Below, piece by piece: positions 34,872 to 48,941 of a DNA stretch of 64,000 bases. The notes below the pieces were generated by a model, which saw nothing but the letters and a program-made list of their open reading frames with translations, searched no databases and was not told where the DNA came from. Location of the stretch: assembly GCA_964020155.1 (NCBI GenBank), contig OZ026549.1, forward strand, positions 6,086,719-6,150,718, written 5' to 3'. A program made the position numbers and the translations under genes. Within the stretch, counting starts at the first letter, position 1, and each line of letters starts with the position of its first letter. Source of the DNA: Chondrilla cf. caribensis (Eukaryota; Porifera; Demospongiae; Chondrillida; Chondrillidae).

Positions 34872-36279
34872 ACCTCACATTTCCTTTGTCAACACCCATT
34901 CCAAAACTAATTGTAGCTACAATTACAGGGATTTCCCCATCAGTCCACTGTTGCTGGACCTCTGTTCTCTGCTTAGCCCCCAGTCCGGCGTGATAGGCCT
35001 TAGACTTGATTCCCTGGCTGGTCAGTCTACTGGCAAGCTGTGTGCAGCCATCTCTTGTACGACAGTACACAATTCCACACCCGCTGCCTTCGCTCTGGGC
35101 AAAACATGCGCTCACAAAGTCCTTGAGGTCTTTGTTAGGGTCTTTCAGTACATCTTTAAATCTAGGAGAGATGAACATAGTCAGCCCATTCTCGAGTTAT
35201 CTGTGTGAGCTATTTGGTCCACTCACCTCACATCATAGTACAGGTTTGGTCTGAATGAGCTGGCCCTGAACACCAGACAGTCGCGACCCAGACACAAATT
35301 CTCAATGGTGTCCCTCTGCACCTTGGGAGTGGCTGTGGCTGTTAGGGCAATCCAGGGGACATTTCTGTACTGACTTCGCAAGTCTTTCAACTTCAGATAG
35401 TCCGGCCTAAAGTCGTGGCCCCATTCCGAGACGCAGTGAGCTTCATCCACAGCAAACCTCGATAACTTCTTTAATTTGAACAATTTATGAAGAATATTCT
35501 GAAAATTTGATGTTGCAGCCATTTCTGGTGTGACATATAGTAATTTAATTGTGGGGGAATTGCTCATCAAGTCATTTATTATGAATGTTCGCTCCTTTGA
35601 AGATGTCTTGGAATTAAGACTTTCTGCAGATATGCCCTTCTTCTTAAGCTGTGTTATTTGGTCGTTGATGAGAGCAATCAGAGGAGAGAACACCAGGGTG
35701 ACTCCATGTGACAGGATGGCGGGCAACTGATAGCATAGGGACTTCCCAGCTCCCGTTGGCATGGAAACAAAAACATCTTTGCTACCTGTAGTGTAGTAAT
35801 AAGCCACACATACCACTGTAGAAGAGATAAACTTAGTTTCAGGGATTAAGCAAACACTTGCAGCATAAGAATCCATGACTCTACCATGTGGTTGCTGAGT
35901 CGCTAACCACCCAGTGCTGACCCTCACCCACCCAGTGCTGACCCTCAACCCACCCAGTGCTGACCCTCAACTAACTCAGTGCTGACCCTCAACCCACCCA
36001 GTGCTGACCCTCGACCCACCCAGTGCTGACCCTCAACTAACTCAGTGCTGACCCTCAACTAACTCAGTACTGACTGATTATAGCCTAGCCATTGGATTTA
36101 ATAGAAGGCATACCTTTACACACTACTTCAACAGCTCTTCTCTGTAAATCTGACTTGAAACTGTAATGGCCAAACTTCTCCAAGGCGTTTTCAATTGAAT
36201 ATGCCGTTGAAGACGACGTCGTTAAGAATGACACAATTGAACTATTTCCTTTAATTCCTTTATTGGTCTTTTTTGCCAT
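32231..36279 (-). CDS. RECQL5: RECQL5 ATP-dependent DNA helicase, multi-exon
   Basis: RecQ-family 3'-5' helicase; RECQL5 restrains RAD51 filaments and travels with RNA polymerase II. On the minus strand, motif I ([15 protein letters not shown]), DEAH ([19 protein letters not shown]), TATATPKVQ, motif V ([18 protein letters not shown]) and motif VI ([12 protein letters not shown]) are intact, followed by a Zn-binding CNRSCDYC motif. [12 protein letters not shown] follows, then a long Ser-rich insert with a 12-residue repeat, a TIDLTDEE motif and a C-terminal SRI-type domain ([50 protein letters not shown]) expected to bind phosphorylated Pol II CTD. I chose ATG 36279 (MAKKTNKG); an upstream in-frame start at 36417 would add 46 residues with no recognisable features. 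The stop is only 78 bases from the convergent SOD-fusion stop. Confidence 0.93.
32706..33240 (-). repeat. 36-base coding minisatellite in RECQL5, about 15 units
   Basis: On the minus strand the unit encodes QSSI(R/W/K/Q)PSSSKQM dodecamers in frame between the SIM-like motif and the SRI domain. Plus-strand open frames here ([10 protein letters not shown]) are antisense shadows. Confidence 0.92.
34817..34870 (+). repeat. (CA)n microsatellite in RECQL5 intron
   Basis: A pure CA run, GT in the sense of the gene, starts next to the splice donor following [10 protein letters not shown]. Confidence 0.95.
35885..36075 (-). repeat. ~24-base minisatellite in RECQL5 first intron
   Basis: Seven to eight copies of cccacccagtgctgaccctcaac lie between the first coding exon and the motif I exon. 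Confidence 0.85.
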
Positions 36280-36687
36280 TAGTCGTCGAGTAACTCTGTT
36301 CCCGTGGTCTTCTAGCCTCAACGATGACTCGCGGCCTAACTTCGTCTGATAAACGCCCACCAGGGCGGATGGTCGACTGTCCTGTGTCCATGGAGTGATT
36401 ACAGTTTCAAACTGCACAAAGTTAGCACTGGCCCAGAGGGAGTACAGTACTGAGGGTAGATCTGGTATGCACGCATACCCAAAAGGTCAGGTATTAGACC
36501 AGATTGGGTCCACCCATGATATACCACTCCACAGCCGAGCGAATGTACAAGATTATTATTCATGCATTAATAACAGCAATTCAAAAATTGTAACTTTACA
36601 TAATAACAAACAACATTTTGTTCACAGAATTGTACTGTGCAAGGACATGCTTGTAAGAGTGTGTGCACACAAATATATAAGTAAGTA

Positions 36688-37314
36688 CTAGCCACAACAA
36701 GTGGACTTCCTGTTCACAGAGATCTGGTTCTCCAAACCAAACCCATTGGATAAGTCCGACCTTCTCCTGTCCGAGCCAAGCTCTATTCGATTCTTCTCAA
36801 CCAATGTCTTCACAGCAGCATGGAAGGCTTGCTCAACGTTAGTGGCTGTTTTTGCACTGGTCTCAAAGTGTTTCAGGTTGCCATTCTCTTGGCACCACCT
36901 TCGAACTAGAGCAGGGTCCACCTTCCCTTCGTCCACATCAACCTTGTTCCCAACAATGACAAAGGGGAAGCTCTCCTGGTCTTCCACGTCCGCATAGTAG
37001 AAGAACTCTTTTTGCCACATGGAGAGGTTGAGGAAACTCCTCTCGTCATCCACTGCATAGACCAGGATGCAGCAATCGGTACCTCTGTAAAAAGGCGTAC
37101 GAAGTGATTTGAATCGTTCCTGGCCAGCTGTGTCCCAAATCTGTAACGTGTAATTAACGTCATCCACTACCAGTTCTTTAGTGAGGAACTCTACGCCAAT
37201 GGTATGGTAGTGATTAGAGTCAAAAGTATTGTTGACGAATCGTTGCATCAGAGAAGATTTTCCGACACCGCCATCTCCTAAAAGGACAGCTTTGAGAATA
37301 ACCGATCTGGACAT
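36688..37314 (-). CDS. RAB9: RAB9 small GTPase, intronless
   Basis: Rab9 directs late-endosome to trans-Golgi recycling of mannose-6-phosphate receptors. All G boxes are present: LLGDGGVGKSS (P-loop), T in HTIGVEF (switch I), WDTAGQERFKSLRTPFYRG (switch II), VGNKVD, and ETSAK. The Rab9 marks FYRGTDCCILVYAVDD and KEFFYYADVEDQESFPFVI match closely, and the tail ends STCCG with a prenylatable cysteine pair. The single exon contrasts with the many-intron neighbours. ATG 37314 (MSRSVILK) matches Rab9 length; an in-frame ATG at 37344 would add ten residues. Confidence 0.95.
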   Translation of the reverse strand: MSRSVILKAVLLGDGGVGKSSLMQRFVNNTFDSNHYHTIGVEFLTKELVVDDVNYTLQIWDTAGQERFKSLRTPFYRGTDCCILVYAVDDERSFLNLSMWQKEFFYYADVEDQESFPFVIVGNKVDVDEGKVDPALVRRWCQENGNLKHFETSAKTATNVEQAFHAAVKTLVEKNRIELGSDRRRSDLSNGFGLENQISVNRKSTCCG

Positions 37315-38572
37315 GTCGTTCGGGATAATATTTTGGTCTTTCAATACGTTTGAACCTTTTAATCTACTGGAAGACTATGAATGTATTATCCACTGCTGAC
37401 AGCTGAACTTTGATAGATTCCGTAGAACAGACGATAAAAATGTCTATTAGAAACAATGCAGCATTTCTAAGAGCCTTTGCTCTCGACTTTCGCAGTGAAC
37501 TAGACGACGACTGGCACTAATCTACAACACTGAAGGCTTGACCGGGAGTCACTGCTTGACGTCACGTGAATGGGACGCACTCCGAGTTAAAATTTGGAAA
37601 TCGAGAAGGGAACTCTGATTCTGATCAACGGCAAGAGCTTTGAGATTTGTTGCCGATTCTTCTGATAGTGGTCTACATTCTAACAGTAAATTAGGTGAGA
37701 CATCTACAATCTCTTAACCTTAAAAGTGTTAAAACCATTCGTTTTAGCCTTTTGGGAAGTTCCCAGTCTCCTTTGCGTGCTCACTAAAGCTCTCCGGCGA
37801 GGAGAGATCCGGACGATGTAGCTACAGCTGTGAATGTTGCTGTTGTCCCGCAACTGTTATGTTTTCATTTCTGTAACCATTGATTCAAGTGTTTTATGTA
37901 TAGTGTCTTGTGTGTATATCCTTTGTTATCGTCTAACGAATGGTATGAATCGATCTGGTCCGCTGTAGCGGCAACTACGAAGACACCGAGTCGGTGTTAC
38001 AAGCGGTACGCACTGTCTGGTGGTCCTTGTCGGCCTGCCGTGTAGTTACTAAGCCGTACCCTATCAACTGCAGTCCATCAAGTTATGTCACTCCGTCGAG
38101 TGTTGGCGGTTCATCAAGTACATTAAGAACATTGAGTGGGATTTATGTAGTGCTGCTGGGTTAGCAATGGATGACTGGTCACATGGCCAACGAGGGCTGA
38201 TATTCTCAGTGTAGTGTGGGGTGTAAGGATGGTGTTCACAACTGTGGGATAATTGGCAACTTTCAATTTCAAACCCAAATAAGGAAGCGTTTCCCAAGTG
38301 ATCTTCATTAGTAAAGGACTAGAATGAGCTTCTACTCTCACCGCTCCCTGTCCTCTCTCTCCCTCCCTCTCTCGTCTCCTAATGGAGCAACAGGTAGGGT
38401 AGTGGGTGTAGAAGGGTTCTCAGACACTACTTGGTGAGGGGACCACATCTAGTGTAGTGGTGGTTGGGTTGAGTGTACGTACTCCTGTGCTGTATCTTCA
38501 GTTGGTGCACTGATTGCTTCTCTCACAGTTGATTGCTCTAGTCCAACAAAATCTGCTGAATCAGAGAAGACC
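37315..38572. other. Divergent intergenic region RAB9 / GRAF
   Basis: About 1.25 kb separates two genes transcribed away from each other. I see no coding feature. It should hold both promoters and probably 5' untranslated exons of the GRAF gene; a ctctcacag acceptor-like site lies at about 38520-38528, just before its start codon. Confidence 0.6.
37557..37569. promoter_or_regulatory. CRE plus M-box/E-box cluster upstream of RAB9
   Basis: TGACGTCA (37557-37564) overlaps TCACGTGA (37562-37569), the palindromic M-box bound by MiT/TFE and USF factors, about 250 bases upstream of the RAB9 start codon. Confidence 0.5.
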
Positions 38573-39414
38573 ATGGGACTCCCCCCACTGGAGTACCTGG
38601 AATGTTACCTGGACTCCCCCACCTTCAGGGAGTATATTGCTATTTATGAGAAAGAGCTTAGCTCCAACTCAGAGAGGCTGAAGGCTTTGTTGAGAGAATG
38701 CAAGCAAATGATAAAGGCCACTGAAGGTAGTGGTGCATGTTGCTATTGGGTTTACATTGTTCAAGTGTCTTCATTCTCTTCTGTTCTGTCAGAGTACTCG
38801 AGGACTTTAACATCATTTGCAGTGGTTCTTGGTGACTTCTCGTTTGAAACAGAAGGAGCTGAAAAATCGGAGGATGAACGTCTTTTAGGTACAAACTCAT
38901 GCAAACACTATGCTAACCATTGCCACACTCACTGTTATTGTACTCACCATCACCCTACTCACCATCACACTAGACACCATCACCCTACTCACACCATCAC
39001 CCTACTCACCATCACCCTACTCACCATCACCCTACTCACCATCACTGTGCTCACCATCACCCTACTCACCATCACCCTACTCACCATCACTGTGCTCACC
39101 ATCACCCTACTCACCATCACCCTACTCACCATCACCCTACTCACCATCACCCTACTGTAGTAGCTGACAACATTAACTATCTGTCACTTCTTCAGCATCT
39201 TCATTGTCAAGCTTTTCAGAGACTTTACAGTTGATAGAAGAATCCCGAGTAAATTTGGTGAGTTTCTGATGCATATCTCTTATCCTCTTCACAGTTTGTT
39301 CAAATGAATTCTTGTTTGTAGATAACGACAATGACACATCGACTAGTCAAGAATTTGGAAGGATTTAGGAAAAAGAATATTCACAATTGTAAAGTGAGGC
39401 TCTACTCTTTGATA

Positions 39415-39496
<82 letters not shown>

Positions 39497-42400
39497 GTTA
39501 GAGGTTTTATGAGTTTTAGCTTCTTCCATCAACTTGTAATGGTAAGGACAATGAATAAGATGTGTTGTATGTACTTCAGGAAGAAAAGAAAAAATATGAC
39601 CGAGCAACTGAGAGATACTATCAGTTTATGGACAAGTACCTTGCACAGTCACAAAAGAAGGGAGGGCCTTTGCCTGAGGTGAGTTGCATATTGGGTGCTT
39701 TGGGTCTGGCTGGCAGTGACAGTGCTCCTCCACAGAACGAGGACCAGCTGGTGAAAGAAAGACTGGCTTTTCAGCAGTCAGCATTTCAGTATGTGTGCAT
39801 GATTCAGGACCTCCATGCTCAGAAGCAGTACGAGTTGATGGAGCCTGTAGGTGCCATGTTGAGTTGAGGGTGGGGTCTGTGGTCACTATCACCTTTTTTA
39901 TCATCAGATAATTGGCTATTTCACTGACATCACTTCATTCTTCCACCAAGGTATGTGCATTCAGTGACTGAGGTGTGTGTGTTCAGTGACAGAAGTGTGT
40001 GTGTTCAGTGACAGAGGTGTGTGTGTTCAGTGACAGAAGTGTGTGTGTTCAGTGACAGAGGTGTGTGTGTTCAGTGACAGAAGTGTGTGTGTTCAGTGAC
40101 AGAGGTGTGTGTGTGTTCAGTGACATAGGTGTGTGTGTTTACTGAAGGGTGTGTGTGTATGAGAGGATAGAGGTGTGTGTTCTGTAATCTGTACCCCCAG
40201 ATCCTGATCAGTATACATGCACATTGTGAGGTTATAGATCTGCTTCTCCCTTAACCTTGCTCTTAGCCTATGATGCTGCTTTCAATTTGGCTCCTTTTGT
40301 GGAGAGGATACAACATAAGGTCCAGCTGGTATGTTTGTACTTGTGGGTTTTGTGTATGTGTCATTCATGTAGGCATGCATGTTCATCGTTAGTTACCTAA
40401 TACATCCCTTGATAGCTTAGAGAAGTGTTCTTGGACTGTCAAAATAAACGTTATGCACTGAAGACTGTTGTCCTCACCAAAGCCCAGGAATTGGTGTCAC
40501 AGCACCCGGAGTTCAAAAGGCAGGGACACCTCATGGTTCACGAGAGGAAAGGAAGTGAGTGTCTTGCTACAGTAGTGGTGTGAGTGGTCCTCATGGTCCT
40601 CTACCCCCTCAGCTGTGCTACAGACAGGATGGGTCAGGTACTTTGGGCAGTTCAGGAAGAACGAAGATGTGGGCTGCATCGGGGACCTGAGGCTGCTGCC
40701 GATGGACAGTAAAGGGAATCTACCAGTAAGAGTGTTGCCATGGTGATTACAGTCACTTATATTACCATGATAACCACTTGATACAGAGAGATTTTATGGA
40801 AGTGAAGAAATGTGTTCGTTGTCGCCGTGACGATTCAGATAGGAGATTTTGTATGGAGCTCGACTTATTAATTGTTTCTCCGTAAGTATTTGTTATGTCA
40901 TGTGTCATGTGATGTCATGTGATGTCGATTGATGTCAACTGGTGCACTATAGTGGCCAGGAGGGCACTGTCAAGAAATACACTGTTCAAGCAATGAACAA
41001 CGATGACAGACAGATGTGGATGAACGTGATGGAGGGGAAAGAACCAGTGAGGACCAACCGTCTGTGTGTTGTGGGGGTCCTTCAGGACGATACTCAAAGG
41101 GGACAGTTCTAGAGAGACGCTGTCCAAGGGGACTAAATATGATGTTTGAAAGAGGTTGGGTGGTGTATGCGTAGTCCTGTGCTAAAACCATTGGTAACCT
41201 TGAAGTAAAGTTTCAAATGCCGGGGAATGGTGATTCTGGTAGGAAAAGGGAATGCCCCTTCCATTGAGTGAAACCCATGTTACCTTCTTTGGTGTCCATG
41301 CTTGATAACCTGGTGACAGCTGTGTGAGTTGTATTTGAGTTGATTCCTTATTCAATTGTAGATATATTTGGACATGGATTCAGTTGTATCAAGTGACTGT
41401 GAGTGAGGTTGTCATGACAACAGTACGTGATGCACTTCAATGCTTTGTTCTTCTCTTGGCAGCGGCTCAACTCTCCGAGTACAGCTTTGTTTTTATTAGT
41501 AAATGTATCGAGGAGCTCGAGCGCCGAGGTCTGGATGAAGAGGGGATGTATCGTAAGCCTGGACAGGTACAGAAGGCCTCCAAGTTGATGAAGGATGCTC
41601 TTGGTCAGTGGTTGTTGTTGTTGTTGTTGTTAGTTGTTGTTGTGATGTTAGTGTGCACTGTTGCTCAGAAAAGAGAACTATGCCGGACATATCCGATGTC
41701 AATGAGTGGGAAACCCCCATCATTTGCAGTGCTATTAAGTTCTTCTTCAGTAAACAGCTGCAGGAGCCTCTATTGACCTTTGACCTGCACCTAGAGTTCA
41801 TTGAAGCAGGAAGTTAGCTGAATTATATTAGCTTCATTACATGGTAGTCAAACATATAATTATTCCTCCTCAGAACTAAATAGCAAACAGTCTCGTATTG
41901 ACGCTATTAAAGAGCTTGTTATGCGACTGCCTCCTCCTAATCAAAAGATGTTGAGGATTATTTGTGAACATCTTAGTAGGTACGTACTGGATGGAGAAGG
42001 CATGTGTCTTTACATAGACCACACCCCTTTAATACCCTTCCTCTCAGCGTTGCCGCCCTGTCCCATTTGAACTTGATGAAGACAAGTAATTTGGGAGTCT
42101 GTTTTGGGCCAACCTTGATGCGACCTCGCGTTGAGACTGTGGCTACCATAGCCGATCTCAAGCACCATAATAAAGTGGTTGAAGTGCTCATTGAGAATGT
42201 CAGCCAGGTATGTGTGGGGCAGGTGTGTGGGAGCAGGTGTGTGTGGGAGCAGGTATGTGGGAGCAGGTGTGTGGGAGCAGGTGTGTGTGGGGCAGGTGTG
42301 TGGGAGCAGTGTGTGGGGCAGGTATGTGTGGGGCAGGTGTGTGGGGCAGGTGTGGGGCAGGTGTGTGTGGGAGCAGGTATGTGTGGGGCAGGTGTGTGGG

Positions 42401-44550
42401 AGCAGTGTGTGGGGCAGGTGTGTGTGGGAGCAGGTGTGTGGGAGTAGGTATGTGGGGGAGTAGGTGTGCGCGTGGGAGCAGGTGTGTGTGGGAGCAGGTG
42501 TGTGGGGGAGTAGGTGTGTGGGGGAGTAGGTGTGTGGGAGCAGGTGTGTGGGAGCAGGTGTGTGGGGGAGTAGGTGTGTGGGAGCAGGTGTGTGGGAGCA
42601 GGTGTGTGGGGGAGTAGGTGTGTGGGGGAGCAGGTGTGTGAGAGCAGGTGTGTGGGAGCAGGTGTGTGGGGGAGTAGGTGTGTGGGGAAGCAGGTATGTG
42701 TGGGGCAGGTGTGTGTGTGGGAGCAGGTGTGTGTGGGAGTAGGTGTGTGGGGGAGCAGGTGTGTGTGTGGGAGCAGGTGTGTGTGGGAGTAGGTGTGTGG
42801 GGGAGTAGGTGTGTGTGGGAGCAGGTGTGTGTGGGAGTAGGTGTGTGTGGGAGCAGGTGCTGGTGTGAGAGGAGGTGCTGGTGTGAGAGGTGCTGGTGAG
42901 GAAATAGGTGCCAGTGTGGTAATGAGTGTCCATATTTTGTATCATTTGCAGATGTTTGCAGAGACTACCACTTCTCTGTCAGTTGATAGTAGTAGAGGGA
43001 ACACACCATCTGATGATCATAGCGATAAATCAGTTGAGAGTCAAAAAGAGAAGTTGTCTCCATCAAATCGTCCACACAGTTCTAGTATGTATGTCCGAGG
43101 TAGTAACGACGCAGCTAGGAATGTGACGAGGAGTGGCAGTGTTCCTTCACCATCACCTCCTGAGAACAGACAGAAACCTTCTTCCATTAGACCGAAGGTT
43201 CCCTCGTATCCGCACCCTCAGCGTCCCCCTCCTCCTCCTCCAGATGGGAAAGGAGCATCTTTTGTTCGGCAGCAGTCGGCCAAATTTGAAGGAACAGCTC
43301 CAACTGGTCCTCCAAAGCCCAAGATCCCTCCCGGGAAACCAACCCTTAGTAAGTTGTCTTCTGTCGTCATTGTATTGTTCTGTTGGACATATGACAAGTG
43401 ACTCCTCGTCCAATTGGGTCTTGTAGCCTCAGGCCCAAATGTACAGAGTCAATCTCTGAGCAAAACACTCAGTGAAGAGCATTTGGATAGCAATCGTGTT
43501 AATGACTCTCTCGGGTGAGTTAGGACAAGTAGCTAACACAGCTAATAGTATAGTCGACTTGATCATGGTGATGGAGACCTTCGGAGGTACCAGCATAGAG
43601 TATTGTGGTGTGTAAACTTAGTCTATTGTAACCATACTCTACTCCTTATTTGGTACAATGTGTGCTGTGGGGTGACATGCTAAAAATAATGTGTTGGGAC
43701 ATGTGTACCTAAGTATGGATCATGGCCACATATTGTACACACCAAATCATTTAACTCTGCTTGGCATTTCAGAGAGCGGGAACCACTGTCTGATCCACCT
43801 GTGTCCAGTCCCAAGCCTCAGGAAGTTGCTAGACCAGTTTCCCAGGGAGAGGAACGCAGTGGACCATCCGATGAAGAAGAGTTATTCAATCGACTATGGA
43901 CCAGTGGAAGGTGCTCTGTTACATTAAATTTTTATTCCACCACCTCTTCCCTCTTCCCTCTTCCCTCCTCCACCTCTCCTCTTCACTCCTCCCTCTTCCC
44001 TCTTCCCTCCTCCACCTCTTTCCTCTTCACTCCTCCCTCTTCCCTCTTCCCTCTCCTCCTCCCTCTTCCCTCTTCCCTCCTCCCTCCCCCTCCTCCCTCC
44101 TCCCTCTTCCCTCCTCCCTCCTCCCTCCTCCCTCTTCCCTCCCCCCTCCTCCCTCCCCTCCCTCCTCCCTCCTCCCTCTTCCCTCCTCCCTCCTCTCTCT
44201 TCCCTCCTCCCTCTTCCCTCTCCTCCTCCATCCTCCCCTCTTGTTCCTCCTCCACTTGTAGCCCTAGATCTACTTTATGACTTGTTCTCTGCAGGAGAGC
44301 AGTGGCACTCTACAACTGTGATTCGGAGGAGCCAGGAGAACTGTCTTTCAAGAAAAGTGACCTTCTCTTAGATGGTGAGTTATGAAAATATCCCTATATA
44401 CATTGGATGAGATGTCTTGCCACACCCTCTGCCCCTCCCACAGTTCAACCATCAGAGGAAGATGGATGGTACATGGCCACGCTATCAACTGGAGTCACCG
44501 GTCTGGTTCCTTTTAATTATATCAAGCTTCTAGAAAGCCAGAATGATTGA
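38573..44550 (+). CDS. GRAF: GRAF-type BAR-PH-RhoGAP-SH3 protein, multi-exon
   Basis: Members (ARHGAP26/10/42, oligophrenin) bend membranes and switch off RhoA/Cdc42 at endocytic carriers and focal adhesions. The N-terminus MGLPPLEYLECYLDSPTFRE is diagnostic. BAR exons follow to about 40500 (EKKKYDRATERYYQFMDKYL, FFHQ), then PH (HLMVHERKGTVLQTGWVRYF, RRFCMELDLL, QMWMNVMEGKEP). The RhoGAP exons run ~41465-42206, with the arginine finger in GMYRKPGQ and conserved KTSNLGVCFGPTLMRP. A Ser/Pro-rich linker includes PPPPPPDGK. SH3 (RAVALYNCDSEEPGELSF, EEDGWYMATL, GLVPFNYIKLL) ends the protein. Vertebrates have several paralogues, so I give only the subfamily name. The ATG lies in a good context (accATGG). 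ATTAAA at about 44622 may be the polyadenylation signal. Confidence 0.93.
38930..39158 (+). repeat. 15-base minisatellite in GRAF intron
   Basis: About fifteen copies of ccctactcaccatca, some with ctgtgctcacc variants, sit between BAR-domain exons. Confidence 0.9.
39419..39500 (+). repeat. (GT)n microsatellite in GRAF intron
   Basis: A GT run with one TTTG interruption, upstream of the exon encoding EEKKKYDRATERYY. Confidence 0.95.
39955..40145 (+). repeat. ~22-base minisatellite in GRAF intron
   Basis: About eight copies of tgtgtgttcagtgacagaagtg lie after the exon encoding GYFTDITSFFHQ. Confidence 0.88.
42207..42885 (+). repeat. G-rich minisatellite in GRAF intron, beginning at the donor
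   Basis: Nearly 680 bases of variant gtgtgtgggagcag and gtgtgtgggggagta units follow directly from the donor after codons for ENVSQ. The next exon starts MFAETTTS at ~42952. Each unit has a CAGGTGTGT-like string that resembles a splice donor. Confidence 0.9.
43925..44262 (+). repeat. Polypyrimidine (CCCTCCTCCCTCTT)n tract in GRAF intron
   Basis: About 330 bases are almost pure pyrimidine on the plus strand, built from ccctcc, ctcctcc and ctcttcc words, directly upstream of the SH3 exons. Confidence 0.93.
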
Positions 44551-44743
44551 GTCTTTGAGTGTGTGGACACCAGATTTTGCTAACATCTTATAAATGTCAT
44601 GATATATACGTATATACACACATTAAAGCGTGCAAACTACAAATATATTATTGTAGACTTCTTTTATTACTATGGATTTATTCTTGTGAGGTGTAATGAT
44701 TGAATCAATTAGACAAAATTTACAGACAAGCAGATATTTGGGA

Positions 44744-46850
44744 TCACATCGGACAAGACTTCAACATTCTTGGAAATGGAATAACATCTCTAATGTGCTC
44801 TAAATTCAGTAGGTGTTGGAGATAGCGTTCAAATCCCATTCCAAACCCACCATGTGGGACAGTTCCAAATCTCCTCAGGTCTAAATACCTGCTGACATGA
44901 AGCATATGCATGACATTAACAACATCAGGACAGATTCTGACCACGAGCTGACCATTGATAGCTAGACATGTTGTTCTCTTTAAGTCTTTGAGCTAGCAGG
45001 TCATAGCGCTCTTCTCTCAAACTCCCCCCCGCTACCTCCCCCACTCCTGGTACAAGGAAGTCAAAACATGAGACCTATTAACATGAGAAAAGTGCACACA
45101 TGAGTCCTGCAGTCAGCAACAGCAAATAACGATGGGGAACACACTAAATCATTGTTGATAGATCTGGCATAGAAAGCCTTCAAGGTCTTTGGGTAGTCTG
45201 TTATAAATAACGGCTGTTTTCCCACAAAAGAGACAAGAAACTGTTCATGTTCTGTTTGCAGATCTTCGCCCCACTAATGGGAAGATGGACAACATGGACC
45301 AAGAGTGGGCGTGGTCTAGCACATTCACTTACTTTGGGGGGCATTGTGGAGAGGGCGTGACTGTTGGCTCTCAACACATCAACGGATTCAGTATACGACA
45401 TTCTAAATGGACACAAATATTCACCAAACCAATGACTAGATCACGGAAGAACTGGATGGAGCACAGTACCGTCTGAGCTCTCTGCCATTAGCAAAAGACA
45501 TTAAGTTGCTCTATGGACATGGCAGGAATATCAAAGGTAATACGTTGTTGGGAAACAGTCACAAAAGACAACAGACGTACCAAGTGGTTCTTATGCCCCA
45601 CTGAGGTAAGAACAAAGTCGATATCGTCGTAGCAACTGTCAATAAGGGACTTGGTAAGATCTGTGTACAGCCCACTCACAACTGACATTACGTCTTCAAG
45701 GCTCTCAGTGAAGCACATCTCCGCCTCCAACATGTAGAATTCTGCTAGGTGTCTTCTAGTGTGAGACTTGTCTGATCTGAATGTTGGGCCAAAAGTGAAT
45801 ACTTTCGACAAGCCCCTGTTGAGAGGGTAGCCATGTCAATGTAGTGGGTGTGGTTGAAGGAGTGTCTGTTGGTACAGCATAAGGGGGATATGCACTTACG
45901 CAGCCAAAGCCTCGGCATGAAGCTGTCCTGAAACAGTTAAATTCACTGAAGTGTTGAAGAACTGATCTCCACTGCCCACATCACTCTAGGCAACAGCCAA
46001 ATTGCATGTCAAAAATCACCACAGCAGTTACCATGGAGATAACACAATACCTGAACAGCAAAGACGTCCCCCGCCCCCTCGCAATCACACGATGTCAGTA
46101 TTGGTGTGTGTATCAGGAGGAAACCAAGCTTCTGTGTGAGAGCACTTGTATCATGTATTACACAGCACTGCAGAGGGCAAACTCACAGTTAAGTAGTTGA
46201 AAATGTTGACAGCTGCTGATGACCTTATCCTCATTATAGCTGAAAACAGATTGGACTTTGCTCGTAAATGGGGAAACTGCCTCAGGTATTCCAGGGAATG
46301 TTTAACGTTGTTCTTTAACGGATACTCATTCGGAGGACAACCTCCCAACACCTCAACACTGTCAGATTTGAACTCTTGACCTGTTCCCGTCGGGTTAGGT
46401 ACAAATTTACCTCTAGACTGAACTGAGGCTCCAAATGACATTTCTTTCAATCTAAGCAAATGTGACATGAAAATTAGCAAAGTACTTTTAGTAAAAATGT
46501 ATGCTTGCTCACTGATCCTGGGTGATGTCCTTCCTATTGACTACCACTTGCTGACTTTGAGGCGAGTTTCCCGACCGTATATTGATGAATACCAGCTCTT
46601 TGTGCTTTCTCACAGACTGCACCCATCCCTGATGAAAACGGGGAGAAAACAGTCGAAGAATGAGTACGAAAATAAACTGGTCGAATATTCATACACTCAA
46701 ATAAACCGTGTCTTCCGTTCTCGAGCTCAGAAATCTGCATTTTCTGTTAATCAACGAAAATTTTGAATTCTGTAAACTGAAGCAACGAGAACAAAAACCA
46801 AGTATCCTATACACGTCCAGTTGCAGTTGCACTTTACTTGTGACTGCCAT
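44744..46850 (-). CDS. NARS2: Mitochondrial asparaginyl-tRNA synthetase, multi-exon
   Basis: NARS2 charges mitochondrial tRNA-Asn. On the minus strand, exon 1 starts at 46850 with a basic, Ser-rich leader ([25 protein letters not shown]) fitting a mitochondrial targeting peptide. It splices at phase 0 into [20 protein letters not shown], the anticodon-binding OB fold. Later exons give [43 protein letters not shown] (class II motif 2), [21 protein letters not shown] and the class II motif 3 block [21 protein letters not shown], ending [14 protein letters not shown]. These are the NARS2 rather than the cytosolic NARS1 versions. It converges with GRAF, 193 bases between stops. Confidence 0.94.
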
Positions 46851-47270
46851 TTTATTCTGAATTAACCATGGGTGGTCACGTGACGCGATAACTGGGTGCT
46901 ACGTGCTCTATCCAGTAGATGGGGTGCTCTTATCCAGTAGATGGGGTGCTCTTATCCAGTAGATGGGGTGCTCTTATCCAGAGATGGGGTGCTCTTATCC
47001 AGTAGATGGGGTCTGTTCAACTATGCAGGCCCTAAAGTGGGCTAGCTAGACAGACTATGCCATTGCGTCATATCAACAAATATGTGAACCACATGTGCCA
47101 GCACCAGACTGTCTGGTACCAGCTGGACACTGTGGACAGTGTACACCACAACAAAGTTGCCTTGTGATCAATGGACCTAATGTCAACCATTTATTAATAA
47201 TTTATGATTTTGATTAAACAATTTAATTACATACAGTGTTGATAATTAAAAACTATAGTAAAGATATTAA
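46851..47270. other. Intergenic region with 22-base tandem repeat
   Basis: Between NARS2 and RNF121. At 46910-47012 five copies of ccagtagatggggtgctcttat occur, one shortened; the rest shows no gene and should hold the NARS2 promoter and the RNF121 3' end. Confidence 0.75.

Positions 47271-48941
<1,671 letters not shown>

Noticed and set aside
32480..36417. Upstream RECQL5 start at 36417
   Set aside because: In frame but without recognisable features; the ATG at 36279 leaves a normal-length N-terminus, so I kept it only as an alternative.
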